Shown: positions 18,147 to 26,753 of the stretch, in pieces
How positions within the stretch are numbered: position 1 is the stretch's first letter
How the letters are laid out: every line of letters begins with the position of its first letter
Assembly: GCF_028368935.1 (NCBI RefSeq)
Contig: NZ_JAQNDK010000004.1
Location: forward strand, 558,001-622,000
Direction of reading: 5' to 3'
DNA length: 64,000 bases
Source of the DNA: Sorangium aterium
GTDB lineage: Bacteria > Myxococcota_A > Polyangia > Polyangiales > Polyangiaceae
Notes under the pieces: model-generated
Databases searched by the model: none
Told to the model about the DNA's origin: nothing
The model's input: only the letters and a program-made list of their open reading frames with translations
Translations under genes and position numbers: made by a program

Positions 18147-18191
18147 TGACGATCGGATCGAGCGCCTCGAGCGCGCTCGATCCGATCGTCA
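18147..18191. terminator. Long perfect hairpin between convergent genes
   Basis: Arms TGACGATCGGATCGAGCGC (18147-18165) and its exact complement (18173-18191) enclose a 7-base loop. The hairpin lies between the hydrolase gene (plus, ends 18074) and the cupin gene (minus, ends 18260), so it can serve both as a bidirectional terminator. There is no T tract. Confidence 0.7.
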
Positions 18192-18259
18192 CCGGCTTCG
18201 CGCCCTCGAGGTCGACCTCGGCGGGAGACAAGGTCCTCAGGTATCCCACGCGAGGACCA

Positions 18260-18697
18260 TCATTTGACCGGCAGCAGCGCGGGCACGCCCCGGTTCTTCA
18301 CGAGCACGACCAGGAACTTCGCGGGCTTCGTGGTGCTCGCGTTCCGGCCGACGGTGTGGATGTCGTTGGGCCCCTCGTAGAAGGTCTGGCCAGGGGTGAG
18401 AGTCACCTCCTTGCCGCCTTTCACGCCCATCACGATCGAGCCCTCGAGGACGTAGATGAAGCCGTGGGCGTCGTGACGGTGCACCGGATCGGCGCCGCCG
18501 GGGGGGTAGACGACGGTGAGCATCAGCACCTCCTTGCCGGGGATGTTGGCGAGCTCCTTCGTCAGGAGCGGCGTGACGATCGGCTCGTGCACGGCGGCCG
18601 CGGGGCGGGCAAGCAGGCCCACCGCGACGGTCGCCACGATGACGGCGCTCTTCACGAACGTCCAAGTGCGAGAGGCGAGACGGAGATTCTGGAGCAT
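18260..18697 (-). CDS. Exported cupin-domain protein
   Basis: A 145-residue protein: a signal sequence (SAVIVATVAVGLLARPAAA) and a single cupin barrel. Cupin motif 1 is DPVHRHDAHGFIYVLEGS, with two His and the later Glu as metal ligands; motif 2 is PNDIHTVGRNAS. Cupins of this length bind a metal and a small ligand, or act as simple dioxygenases or isomerases, so the substrate is open. The ATG at 18697 is chosen because the signal peptide begins there. The frame continues upstream into a GST-like remnant, which is not thought to be part of this gene. Confidence 0.85.
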   Translation of the reverse strand: MLQNLRLASRTWTFVKSAVIVATVAVGLLARPAAAVHEPIVTPLLTKELANIPGKEVLMLTVVYPPGGADPVHRHDAHGFIYVLEGSIVMGVKGGKEVTLTPGQTFYEGPNDIHTVGRNASTTKPAKFLVVLVKNRGVPALLPVK

Positions 18698-18763
18698 GGG
18701 ATCCTCGTGGTCGATCAGGAGGCTCGTCGATCGCGAGCGCCGTCTGCACGGCCGGGTCGGCGC

Positions 18764-18958
18764 GCATGCGAGGAACGCTGCCCAGCGCATCACCTTCGCG
18801 CGAGCACGCGGCGTGCCGTCGCAGAGGAGCCGCGTTCCAGGGAACGTCTCGGCGAGATATCCGAGGATCGCGAGGTTCTCGCTCAGCACGAACGTGCGGT
18901 CGATGAGCAGGGGAACGGCGCCGCCCGGATCGATCGCGAGATGCTCGGTGATTTGATG
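18764..18958 (-). pseudogene. Relic of a glutathione S-transferase N-terminal domain
   Basis: In the minus-strand frame that runs into the cupin gene, the sequence reads HLAIDPGGAVPLLID, then FVLSENLAILGYLAETFPG and DGTPRARAKVMRWAAFLA. This is the typical thioredoxin-fold part of a bacterial GST (xNPxGxVPxL, then the SENxAIxxYL motif). The beginning of the domain and the whole C-terminal helical domain are missing, replaced by unrelated sequence. A functional GST gene lies 1.4 kb away at 20310, but the two are not close in sequence. Confidence 0.8.
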
Positions 18959-19103
18959 CTTTACCCGCCTCTTCCGTGATCCCGCGCCCGACATCGAGAT
19001 GGCGGCGAAACCACCGCAGCGCGCTCAGGCCGCGAGACCGGCTCGACCTGCACCGCCCTCCAGAAAACCGGTCGAGAGCGAGCGGCAACCACCCGCATCG
19101 GGT

Positions 19104-20231
19104 TCACGAGGGGACGATCAGCTCGGCGAGCGGGAGCAAAGCGTAATCGGTGGCTGCGGCAAACCGCATCTCCCCGTCGATCAGGTAGAGGTCCGTCGCT
19201 CCGGGCCGATCGTCCAGGATTCCGAGGTCGTACACGACGACGTCGCCGTCGACGCGCAGCGTGCGGATCCCTCCGATCTCCTTCCGGTACGCTGCCGCCG
19301 TGAGCCAGTCGTGACCGAGCTCCGCCTTGCACTTCCTGTGACCGGTGTGACCGGCGACCTGTCGCAGGCCGCGCGGGAGCGACCGCGGCTCGAAGCGCCG
19401 TGGCCGCGCCGGATCGAGCTCCCATGCCGGGTCGCCGCCAGGGCGATCGATGTGCGCAGGTCGATGATAGAGGAGGCCGCCACCCTCGTTGCCTGCGGCG
19501 CCTGCGACGTGGAGAGGCTCGAGCGAAAGCGGCGTGCGCTCGCCGCGCTGCCATTCCGTGCGCCGCGCGTCGACCGCGGCGCGCATCTGTCGCTCGAGGG
19601 CCGCCGCAAGTCGATGCGGATCGCGCTCGTCCGGCATGCCAAGCATCGCGAGCTCGCGCGTCGTCACGCCCGCGTGGGTCAGCAGCACCGCGCGGCCGTC
19701 GGGCAGCACGCCTGAGAGCGCGAGATGAAGGCGGCCGCAGAGCAGCAGCTCGATGACGAGCTCGCGCTGGGACTCGCTGAACGACGCGTAGTCGCGCGCC
19801 GCGAGCCCCGAGGTCGCCACATCGGGAAACTGCGCCGCGAACTCGTCGCGCTGGCGCCGGGCGGCGGCCTCGGCGCCTTCACGCCGCCTGGTCTCGCTGA
19901 TCGAGCGCCCGAGCGCGCGCGCCGCAGCGAACCGCACGTCGTCGAGGCCGGCGAGCTCCATGACCCGCGCAGCGTCATGATTGCCGAACAGGAGCCTCAC
20001 CTGCGCAGGATCGTGGCTCGCCAGCCAGCGCAGCGTGCGGAGCCCCTCCGCGCCCGCGCCCACCGGATCATCGAGGTCATAATCGAAGTGATCGCCGATC
20101 GACACGAGCACGACGTCGTCGGCCAGCCGGCCGTCCGCGCCGAGCAAAGCGTGCGTCGCGAGCACGGCCATCACCTTGGCCATCGGCGCCTGCGGGTCGC
20201 CCATCACGAAGATGCGCCGGGGCGTCACCAT
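19104..20231 (-). CDS. Calcineurin-like metallophosphoesterase
   Basis: A 375-residue cytoplasmic phosphoesterase. The metallophosphatase blocks are in order: IFVMGDPQAP (DxQ where most members have DxH), SIGDHFDYD, LLFGNHD, a His in LLTHAGV and VAGHTGHRK late in the protein. The GNHD and GDxxD motifs support a two-metal active site, with Gln replacing one metal-ligand His. Substrate unknown; related folds cleave phosphoproteins, nucleotides or diadenosine tetraphosphate. The domain begins directly at the first Met, which supports the start at 20231. It is followed on the same strand by the GST relic and cupin genes. Confidence 0.87.
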   Translation of the reverse strand: MVTPRRIFVMGDPQAPMAKVMAVLATHALLGADGRLADDVVLVSIGDHFDYDLDDPVGAGAEGLRTLRWLASHDPAQVRLLFGNHDAARVMELAGLDDVRFAAARALGRSISETRRREGAEAAARRQRDEFAAQFPDVATSGLAARDYASFSESQRELVIELLLCGRLHLALSGVLPDGRAVLLTHAGVTTRELAMLGMPDERDPHRLAAALERQMRAAVDARRTEWQRGERTPLSLEPLHVAGAAGNEGGGLLYHRPAHIDRPGGDPAWELDPARPRRFEPRSLPRGLRQVAGHTGHRKCKAELGHDWLTAAAYRKEIGGIRTLRVDGDVVVYDLGILDDRPGATDLYLIDGEMRFAAATDYALLPLAELIVPS

Positions 20232-20309
20232 GTTCGACCGGTGGCATTGGCCATGTTCGCGAGTTGTAGCATGTCCTCGACGGCTTCGACAGCAGGGCCC
20301 TCCCGGCTT

Positions 20310-20981
20310 TCAGACCGACTGAGGCTTCGCTCCTGGGACATCTGCGCGCGGCACCTCCGGGAGCTCCGGGGCGTCGAGCCCCGCGAACGGATCGCGCCAG
20401 GCGTCGAGCTGCCACAGGCGCGCGTGCCAGGCCGCGACGTGCGGGTAGTCCGCCAGCGGAAGGCCGGCGAGATCCGCGAACGGAAGCACCGACGCCATGC
20501 GAAAGTCTGCATACGAAACCGCGCTCCCGACGAGCCAGTCCCTGCCGCTCAGGACCTGCTCGAGCAGCGTCGCCGCTTCGGCAAACCCCGAGAGCCCCTC
20601 CGCCACGACGTCGTCGCGGATGGGACCGAGCCCGTAGCGCTGCTTCGTCACGCGCTCGAAGTGGACCTTGTCGCACGCGGCGACGAAGTTGTGCGTGCCC
20701 CAGCTCAACCAGCGGATCATCTCCGGTTGCGCGGTGCCCGTGCGCCAGAATTCAGAGCCCGTGAGCTGCGAAAGACGGCACGCGATCGCGTCCGTTTCCC
20801 AGAGCGAATGGTCCCCCTCGACCAGGATGGGCACGCGCAGGTTCGGATTCAGCGCTCGAAACTTCTCCTGCTGTGAGGGGTCGAGAGGAGCCGCGTGGAC
20901 GTATTCCACGGGTGCATCGAGGTAGCGCGCCACGGCGACGGCGACCCGTGGATTCAAGTTTCGGCTGAAGTACAGCTTCAT
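20310..20981 (-). CDS. Glutathione S-transferase family protein
   Basis: A 223-residue GST. The N-terminal thioredoxin-like domain starts at MKLYFSRNLNPR and contains NPNLRVPILVEGDHSLWETDAIACRL, the glutathione gamma-glutamyl site (VP, then ETD in place of ES). The C-terminal helical domain has the WLVGSAVSYADF motif (N-capping Asp). Ser6 may be the catalytic residue. The start at 20981 is preceded by GGAAAGGA. Family roles are conjugation or reduction of electrophiles with glutathione or another thiol. It lies 78 bases upstream of the phosphoesterase gene and may be co-transcribed with it. Confidence 0.88.
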   Translation of the reverse strand: MKLYFSRNLNPRVAVAVARYLDAPVEYVHAAPLDPSQQEKFRALNPNLRVPILVEGDHSLWETDAIACRLSQLTGSEFWRTGTAQPEMIRWLSWGTHNFVAACDKVHFERVTKQRYGLGPIRDDVVAEGLSGFAEAATLLEQVLSGRDWLVGSAVSYADFRMASVLPFADLAGLPLADYPHVAAWHARLWQLDAWRDPFAGLDAPELPEVPRADVPGAKPQSV

Positions 20982-21140
20982 GGAGCGTCCTTTCCTGCCA
21001 GCTGGCTCTATGCGTCGATGACGTGCCGGCGCCGGGCATTCACACTGGAGAGCACTCTTCTGCCATCCGGGCTCGCTCGTGGCGGGGCAGCAGCAGCACC
21101 TGCGCGACACGTCCTTTGGTGCACATGGGCGAGGTATAAC

Positions 21141-21420
21141 ATGGCCAGTCCCTCCGCGGCTGCGACGAGGCGGGGGCCCTTCCCGCAGGCGGCGCTCCCC
21201 GTCCCTGAGCGGCTCCTGGAGCGCGAGCGGCAGCTTGGCGCGCGGGCGGGGAGCGGGCCCGACGGCTTCCTTCACAAGCACGCCCTGATCCGCCCCGAGA
21301 TCGCCCGGCTCCGTGGGGGAAGCCTTGGAGGCCGCCCGGCTCCACGAGCAGGCCATCGCGGCGGCGCGGGACGGCGCCCGGGAGCCGCCGCGCTCGCCCG
21401 AGCGGCGACGTGCCGGCCCG
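21141..21420 (+). pseudogene. Relic of a large ATPase-GAF-kinase sensor protein
   Basis: From 21141 the frame includes DGFLHKHALIRPEIARLR, matching the helical-repeat region of very large Ser/Thr-kinase/ATPase/histidine-kinase proteins. After one extra base in the G-run near 21317, the frame continues as GEALEAARLHEQAIAAARDG, the next conserved helix pair of the same region. The fragment is therefore frameshifted and lacks the kinase and ATPase parts upstream. It fills most of the 565-base gap between the GST gene and the histidine kinase gene; nothing else was recognised in that gap. Confidence 0.75.
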
Positions 21421-21546
21421 GCGTGACGTCACCAGGTCCGGGGCGCGTACGTTGCCTGCCGGATCGCTGGGGGGCGTCGGTGAGCGTAATTGTGGATTGC
21501 TTGACAACCCGATGGCCCTTCGCACGATTCGTCATCGTGGGGGAGC

Positions 21547-23562
21547 ATGCGTACAGGACCCGACGAACACACGGAGCCAGGCGCGCTCGTTGTCGACCAT
21601 GCCCGCCACCGCGGGCCGGGCGAGCCCGCGCCCGCGGAGCGCGCCGAGCGCGCGGGCCTCGGGCCGCATAAGGCCGCCTCGGGCTGCCCGCCGGAGCAAC
21701 GTACGGACGAGCTCGGGACGAAGAGCCCTCCGCCGGGGAGCGGCCGAAGAACCCAGTCGAGCACGGCCGCGACCGACATCCCGGCGGACATCGCTCGCAA
21801 GTGGCAGGAGATGACCGATCTCCTCGCGGAGATCCTGCGCGTCCCGGCCGCTCTGATCATGAGAGTCGAGCCGCCCGAGATCGTCGTCTGCGCCTCCAGC
21901 GAGTCGAAGGGGAACCCTTACGCGCCCAACGAACGCGCGCGCCTCGACACTGGGCTCTACTGCGAGACCGTGATGAAGACCCGAACGCCGCTGCTGGTCC
22001 CTGACGCCTCGAAAGACGAGAATTGGACGTCGAACCCGGACATCGAGCTCGGGATGATATCCTACCTCGGTTTCCCGATCACCTGGCCCACAGGGGATAT
22101 CTTCGGAACCATCTGCGTGCTGGATGACCGCACGAACCATTACAGCAAGGCCTACCAGGCGCTCATGGAGCAGTGTCGCGACGTGATCGAGATGGACCTG
22201 AAATCCATCTTCGCCTTCGATGCTCGCCTGACAGAAGAGGCCCGGGCGAAAGAGCGGCTGGAGCAGCAGGTCGCCGAGCGCACCGCCGACCTGCGCCATG
22301 CCAACGCCCAGCTCAGGCAGAAGATCGCCGAGCACGAGCGGACGGAGGCGGTGCTGCGGAAGGTCGCGGAGGAGCGCAGGTGCGCGGAGGAGGCGTTGCG
22401 CACGAGCCAGGCGCTCCTGCGCGCCATCATCGACAGCTCGACGGCCATCGTCGCCGTCAAGGACATCGAGGGGCGCTACCTCCTCGTCAACCGCCGCTTC
22501 GAGGAGCTGTTCGGCGTTGCTCGGGAGGCCATCGTGGGCAAGAGCGACGATGACGTGTTCTCTCGGGAGCACGCCGAGGCGCTTCGCGCTTTCGACCGGC
22601 GGGCGCTCCTCGCCGGGACGGCGCTGAAGGACGAAGAGGTGATGCCCGAGGACGACGGCGTGCACACCTATCTCACCATCAAGTTCCCTCTGCGCGACGT
22701 CGCCGGCGTCCCGTACGCGGTGGGCGGCATCTCCACGGACATCACGGAGCGGAAGAAGATCGAGGCGGAGCGCGCCCTGGTCCTGGAGCACGAGCAGAGG
22801 GCCCGGACCGCCGCCGAAGCAGCGGTGCGGATGCGCGACGACTTCCTGTCGATCGCCTCACATGAGCTCTACACCCCCATCGCGGGCCTGAAGCTCGCCG
22901 TGCAAGGCTTGATGCGCGAGGCGACGACGCTCCCCGCCGGCGCGACGAAGCTGGCCAGGATGGCCGAGCGGCAGTGCCAGCGGCTCGTCAGGCTCATCGA
23001 AGATTTGCTCGACGTGGCTCGGATCCAGGCAGACAAGCTCGATCTGAAGCTGGGAGACGTCGATCTCCGGGCGCTCTCGCAGGAGGTCGTGGAGAGCTTC
23101 GACGTGGAGCTGAAGCAGGCAGGAAGTGCAGTGAGCTGGCGGGCAGACGCTCCCGTGGTGGGTATGTGGGACAGGGCCCGTCTGGAGCAGGTGGTGACGA
23201 ACCTGGTGCTGAACGCCATCAAGTATGGGAGGGGCAAGCCGATCGAGATCAGCGTCGCGGCCGAGGGCGAGGTGGCCAGGCTGGTCGTCGCCGATCGCGG
23301 CATCGGGATCGATGCGGGCTGCGTGCCGTACATCTTCGAACGCTTCGAGCGAGGCGTCTCGGCGCAGCACTACGGCGGGCTCGGCCTGGGGCTGTACATC
23401 AGCCGCCAGATCGTGGACGCCCATGATGGCTCGATCCGGGTCGAGAGCGAGCTCGGTGCGGGGGCTGCCTTCATCGTGGAGCTCCCCCTGCGCCGGCGCC
23501 GCGACGCTCTGCCGGCCGAGGTGTCTCCGCCGGCTGGAGGTCCCGATGAGCCCGCAGGATGA
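21547..23562 (+). CDS. GAF-PAS sensor histidine kinase
   Basis: A 671-residue soluble sensor kinase with no membrane segment. Residues 1-75 are low-complexity and may not be translated. A GAF domain spans about 85-235 (LLAEILRVPAALIMR, GFPITWPTGDIFGTICVLDD). A coiled coil (about 230-295) leads to a PAS domain at about 298-410 (IIDSSTAIVAVKDIEGRYL, then FPLRDVAG, GGISTDITERK). The dimerisation domain holds the phosphoacceptor His439 in SIASHELYTPI. The ATPase domain has NLVLNAIKYGRG, VADRGIGID and the GLGLGLYIS lid. The ATG at 21547 has a poorly spaced ribosome site, so an internal start near the GAF domain is possible. Its end overlaps the receiver gene by 17 bases, so the receiver is its likely partner. 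Confidence 0.92.
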   Translation: MRTGPDEHTEPGALVVDHARHRGPGEPAPAERAERAGLGPHKAASGCPPEQRTDELGTKSPPPGSGRRTQSSTAATDIPADIARKWQEMTDLLAEILRVPAALIMRVEPPEIVVCASSESKGNPYAPNERARLDTGLYCETVMKTRTPLLVPDASKDENWTSNPDIELGMISYLGFPITWPTGDIFGTICVLDDRTNHYSKAYQALMEQCRDVIEMDLKSIFAFDARLTEEARAKERLEQQVAERTADLRHANAQLRQKIAEHERTEAVLRKVAEERRCAEEALRTSQALLRAIIDSSTAIVAVKDIEGRYLLVNRRFEELFGVAREAIVGKSDDDVFSREHAEALRAFDRRALLAGTALKDEEVMPEDDGVHTYLTIKFPLRDVAGVPYAVGGISTDITERKKIEAERALVLEHEQRARTAAEAAVRMRDDFLSIASHELYTPIAGLKLAVQGLMREATTLPAGATKLARMAERQCQRLVRLIEDLLDVARIQADKLDLKLGDVDLRALSQEVVESFDVELKQAGSAVSWRADAPVVGMWDRARLEQVVTNLVLNAIKYGRGKPIEISVAAEGEVARLVVADRGIGIDAGCVPYIFERFERGVSAQHYGGLGLGLYISRQIVDAHDGSIRVESELGAGAAFIVELPLRRRRDALPAEVSPPAGGPDEPAG

Positions 23563-23923
23563 TCATCACGACGGTGTCCTGATCGTCGACGACGACAGCG
23601 GATTTCGCGCCGTCGTGGAGGAGCTCTTGCAGGCATTCGGCTACGAGGTCGTGTGCGCGGAAAATGGCGCGGTGGCGCTGGATCTGCTCCGCCGCGGCCT
23701 CCGCCCGAGCATCATCCTGCTCGACCTCATGATGCCGGAGATCAATGGCTGGGAGTTCCTCGCGCTCAAGCGACGGGAGCCCGCGCTGGCCGACATCCCG
23801 GTGGCCATCCTGTCGGGCGTCGACTCTCTGGAGGCCAAAGCGGCCACCGTGGACGCGTGTGCGCTGCTCAAGAAGCCGATCGATCTCGACACCCTCCTCG
23901 CCGTGGTCGCCAAGACCCGATGA
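23546..23923 (+). CDS. Stand-alone receiver, partner of the GAF-PAS kinase
   Basis: A 125-residue CheY-like receiver with VLIVDDDSG (acidic pocket), phosphoacceptor Asp60 in IILLDLMMP, Ser in AILSGVD and Lys in ALLKKPIDL. There is no output domain. The gene starts inside the end of the kinase gene (overlap 23546-23562, GGAGG at 23536-23540), so the two are translationally coupled and very likely form a kinase-regulator pair. It resembles the receiver at 3013. The downstream target of the phosphorylated protein is not evident here. Confidence 0.92.
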   Translation: MSPQDDHHDGVLIVDDDSGFRAVVEELLQAFGYEVVCAENGAVALDLLRRGLRPSIILLDLMMPEINGWEFLALKRREPALADIPVAILSGVDSLEAKAATVDACALLKKPIDLDTLLAVVAKTR

Positions 23924-23952
23924 GCTCGTGAGCCGCCGCCGCTATCGCGAGG

Positions 23953-24960
23953 TCACTTCTCGCTGTCGAGCATCGCCATCATGGGCGCGGGGTAGCGGGC
24001 GCCGGCGATCTCGTCCGCGGGGACGGCGGCCTCGATCTCGGCGAGGTCGGAGGGCGCCAGCGCGATCTCGAGGCCGGCGAGGGCATCCTCGAGCTGCTTC
24101 CGCGTGCGCGCGCCCATCGTCGGGATCACCGTGACGCCCTGCGCGGCGCCCTTGGCGCGGACCCAGGCGATCGCCAGCTGCGCGGGGGTGACGCCGCGCC
24201 CCTGGGCGAGGCGAGCGAAGGCGTCGACGAGGGCCTGGTTCTTCCGGGCGTTCTCGCCCGAGAAGCGCGGCAGGTGGGCCCGCATGTCGCCCGCGCCGGA
24301 CGGCTTGCTCCCGGCCAGCAGGCCGCGCGAGAGCACGCCGTACGCGGTGACCGCGATGCCGAGCTCGGCGAGCGCGGGGAAGATCGTCGCCTCGGGGCTG
24401 CGGCTCACGACCGCGTACTCGATCTGGAGGTCCACGATCGGGTGCACCTTCGCGGCGCGGCGGATCGTCTCCGCGCCCACCTCGGAGAGGGCGATGTGGC
24501 GGACATAGCCCGCCTTCACCATGTCGGCGATGGCGCCGATCGTGTCTTCGATCGGCACCGCCGGGTCCAGGCGCGAGGGCCGGTAGACGTCGATGTAGTC
24601 GACGCCGAGGCGCGACAGGCTATGGGCGAGGAAGCTCTTCGTCGCCATCGGGCGGGCGTCGAAGCCGAGGAAGGTGCCGTCGGGCGCGCGCAGGCCGCCG
24701 TACTTCACGCTGAGCACGGCCTTGTCGCGCCGGTCCTTGATCGCCCTGCCGACGAGCATCTCGTTCTTGCCCATGCCGTAGAAGTCGCCGGTGTCGAGGA
24801 GGCTCACGCCCCGATCGAGCGCCGCGTGGATGGTCGCGATGCTCTCCGCCTCGTCGCTCGCGCCGTAGGGGCTGCCCCCGGCCATGCTCATGCAGCCGAG
24901 GGCGAGGGGGAAGACGGAGGGGCCAGTTTTGCCGAGCTTGGTGGTGTTCGTCGTCGTCAT
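23953..24960 (-). CDS. Aldo/keto reductase
   Basis: A 335-residue NADPH-dependent aldo/keto reductase with a TIM-barrel fold. Catalytic Asp and Tyr lie in LLDTGDFYG, the Lys in LSVKYGG. The usual His of the QHRxD segment is replaced: the sequence reads DVYRPSRLDPAVPIED. A subfamily with YRPxRLDP is known, so this is probably natural, but carbonyl protonation must differ from the classic tetrad. Cofactor contacts are in VIPTMGARTRKQL. It is transcribed divergently from a LysR regulator across only 57 bases that hold two palindromes, so direct control by that regulator is likely. Confidence 0.92.
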   Translation of the reverse strand: MTTTNTTKLGKTGPSVFPLALGCMSMAGGSPYGASDEAESIATIHAALDRGVSLLDTGDFYGMGKNEMLVGRAIKDRRDKAVLSVKYGGLRAPDGTFLGFDARPMATKSFLAHSLSRLGVDYIDVYRPSRLDPAVPIEDTIGAIADMVKAGYVRHIALSEVGAETIRRAAKVHPIVDLQIEYAVVSRSPEATIFPALAELGIAVTAYGVLSRGLLAGSKPSGAGDMRAHLPRFSGENARKNQALVDAFARLAQGRGVTPAQLAIAWVRAKGAAQGVTVIPTMGARTRKQLEDALAGLEIALAPSDLAEIEAAVPADEIAGARYPAPMMAMLDSEK

Positions 24961-24983
24961 GCCGTCACCCTAGGCGCTCGCGT

Positions 24984-25012
24984 TTCATTGCTCCAATGAA
25001 TACTATGTATTC
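24984..25012. promoter_or_regulatory. Twin palindromes in the reductase-LysR promoter region
   Basis: TTCATTGCTCCAATGAA (24984-25000) and GAATACTATGTATTC (24998-25012) are two perfect inverted repeats sharing the bases GAA. They fill half of the 57-base gap between the divergent genes; the second ends 5 bases before the regulator's ATG. Their size and A/T-rich arms fit LysR-type recognition and activation sites. Binding itself is inferred. Confidence 0.7.
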
Positions 25013-25017
25013 TCGAT

Positions 25018-25929
25018 ATGCCTGATATTTATGGAAGGAACCTCGACCTGAACCTGCTCCGCGTCTTCGCCGTCGTCGCGGAGGCAGGCAGCGTCACCGA
25101 GGCGGCGAGCCGGCTGTACCTGACGCAGCCGGCGGTGAGCGCCGCGCTCCGGCGCCTGACCACGACGGTCGGCGCGCCGCTCTTCGTGCGGAGCGGGCGT
25201 GGGCTCGCGCTGACGAGCCGCGGCGAACGGCTGCGCGCGTCGCTGAGGCCGCACCTCGGCGCCCTGATCGAGGCCGCGCTGGCGCCGCCGACCTTCGACC
25301 CGAAGACGTGCGAACGCACCCTGCGCCTCGGGCTCTCCGACACGGCCGAGGTGTGGCTGCTCCCGCCGCTCTTGCGCGTGCTCGAGCGCGAGGCGCCGCG
25401 CGTGCGCGTCGTCGCCGTGCCCGTGCAGTTCCGCACCGTGGGCGCGGCGCTCGCGGGCGGCGTCGACGCGGCGATCTCGGTCGCCGACGATCTACCTTCG
25501 AACGTCCGCCGGCAGCGGCTCTTGAGGACCGGCTTCACCTGCCTGTACGACCCGCGCCACGCGCGCCTGCGCAAGCTGACGGAGGCCCAGTACTTCGCGC
25601 ACGATCACGTCATCGTCTCGTACAACGGGGACCTGCGCGGCTTCGTGGAGGACCTGCTCGGCAAGACGCGGAGGATCCGGTGCTCCGTCGCGACCTTCTC
25701 CAACCTGGGCGCGCTGATCGACGGCACCGCGATGCTGGCGACCGTGCCCGAGATCGTCGCCGACGACATCCGCGCCGTCAGGCCGCACCTCCGGACCAAG
25801 CCCCTGCCGTTCGATGTCCAGCCCGGGTACATGGAGCTGCTCTGGCCCGCCGCCACGGACGACGACGAGGCGTGCAAGTTCGCGCGGGAGAAGATCGTCC
25901 AGATCGCGCGGCCGCTGAGCAAGAGATGA
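25018..25929 (+). CDS. LysR-type transcriptional regulator
   Basis: A 303-residue LysR regulator. The N-terminal winged helix-turn-helix is typical (LNLLRVFAVVAEAGSVTEAA, LTQPAVSAALRRL, PLFVRSGRGLALT). The effector domain begins near residue 95 (RTLRLGLSDTAEVWLLPPLL) and resembles the NodD/NahR-like group in layout. These proteins act as tetramers and respond to a small ligand. It is divergent from the aldo/keto reductase gene and probably controls both that gene and itself through the palindromes between them. The ATG at 25018 leaves very little room for a ribosome site, because the second palindrome ends at 25012. Confidence 0.93.
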   Translation: MPDIYGRNLDLNLLRVFAVVAEAGSVTEAASRLYLTQPAVSAALRRLTTTVGAPLFVRSGRGLALTSRGERLRASLRPHLGALIEAALAPPTFDPKTCERTLRLGLSDTAEVWLLPPLLRVLEREAPRVRVVAVPVQFRTVGAALAGGVDAAISVADDLPSNVRRQRLLRTGFTCLYDPRHARLRKLTEAQYFAHDHVIVSYNGDLRGFVEDLLGKTRRIRCSVATFSNLGALIDGTAMLATVPEIVADDIRAVRPHLRTKPLPFDVQPGYMELLWPAATDDDEACKFAREKIVQIARPLSKR

Positions 25930-25994
25930 CCGGCCGTGTGACGACTCGGGCCGGGGCGGGCTCCACCGTAGGAAATCGAGTCAAGGCCCTGCGA

Positions 25995-26468
25995 TCACAG
26001 GCCGCAGCCGACCCAGGTGCGCTCGATGGTCTTGTAGTCCTGGTTCATGCCGCTGGCGCTGGGACAGCCGGTCGAGATGATCACCGTGCCCTGGATCTGG
26101 CAAGATGACGAGTTCAAGAACGTGCTGTTGCCGGTGGAGATAGGGGCCTGCGGCGTGCCGACCAGGCCGGCCTGCTGCGCGCTCAGCGTCGACCAGGACG
26201 CGGTCGAGCTGGGCTTGACCGAGGAGGCGACGAACACGGCGTACTCCATACCGCTCTCGATGCCTGGCACGAACGGGTTGTCCTTGACCTGCCCGGACTG
26301 GGACTGGACGGTCGCGGTGCTGGTGGTCTGGCCAAAGGAGATATCGACCTTCGCTTGCAGATGGCTGTTGCACAGATAGACCTGCTGCGAGAAGTTCGGC
26401 GGCGGGGCGCTGGCCGAAGCCGCGCTCGTGAACATGAAGAGGGGGAGCGCGAGCACGCGGATTTTCAT
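25995..26468 (-). CDS. Small exported protein of unknown function
   Basis: A 157-residue protein with a short signal peptide (RVLALPLFMFTSAASA), start at 26468 behind a GGAGATC ribosome site. The mature chain is rich in Ser, Thr and Gln and contains about four cysteines (YLCNSHL, SSCQIQ, TGCPSA, WVGCGL), which could pair. The alternation of polar and hydrophobic residues suggests a beta structure. No family was recognised. It resembles the exported protein at 8504 only in general character. The gene stands alone between the LysR and kinase genes. Confidence 0.75.
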   Translation of the reverse strand: MKIRVLALPLFMFTSAASASAPPPNFSQQVYLCNSHLQAKVDISFGQTTSTATVQSQSGQVKDNPFVPGIESGMEYAVFVASSVKPSSTASWSTLSAQQAGLVGTPQAPISTGNSTFLNSSSCQIQGTVIISTGCPSASGMNQDYKTIERTWVGCGL

Positions 26469-26753
26469 CGTGATCTCCTGTTTGTTTCGTCGTGGGGACG
26501 CGGCGATACCCATCGGCAGCGCCGCGCGCGGGCGATCTCCGCAGAGCCTGCGGGCGCTGGCAAGCGCGCAGCAAGGCTCCGGCAGCGCGTCGACGCGAGC
26601 GGCGGGCTCGACGTCCGGCCCAAGCTCGCTCACCCTTCCAGTGCAACCGGCCTTGGCCGGGAGAGGGGTGCCGCGAAGGCGGGGAGATCCTTGATCTTTC
26701 TTCCGGCCGTCCCGCCCTCTGGCTCTACCTGGAGCGCTGCCTGCCCCTGGTCC

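Noticed and set aside
17851-18249. Minus-strand frame over the hairpin after the hydrolase gene
   Set aside because: No recognisable protein and it covers the perfect inverted repeat, which fits a terminator better.
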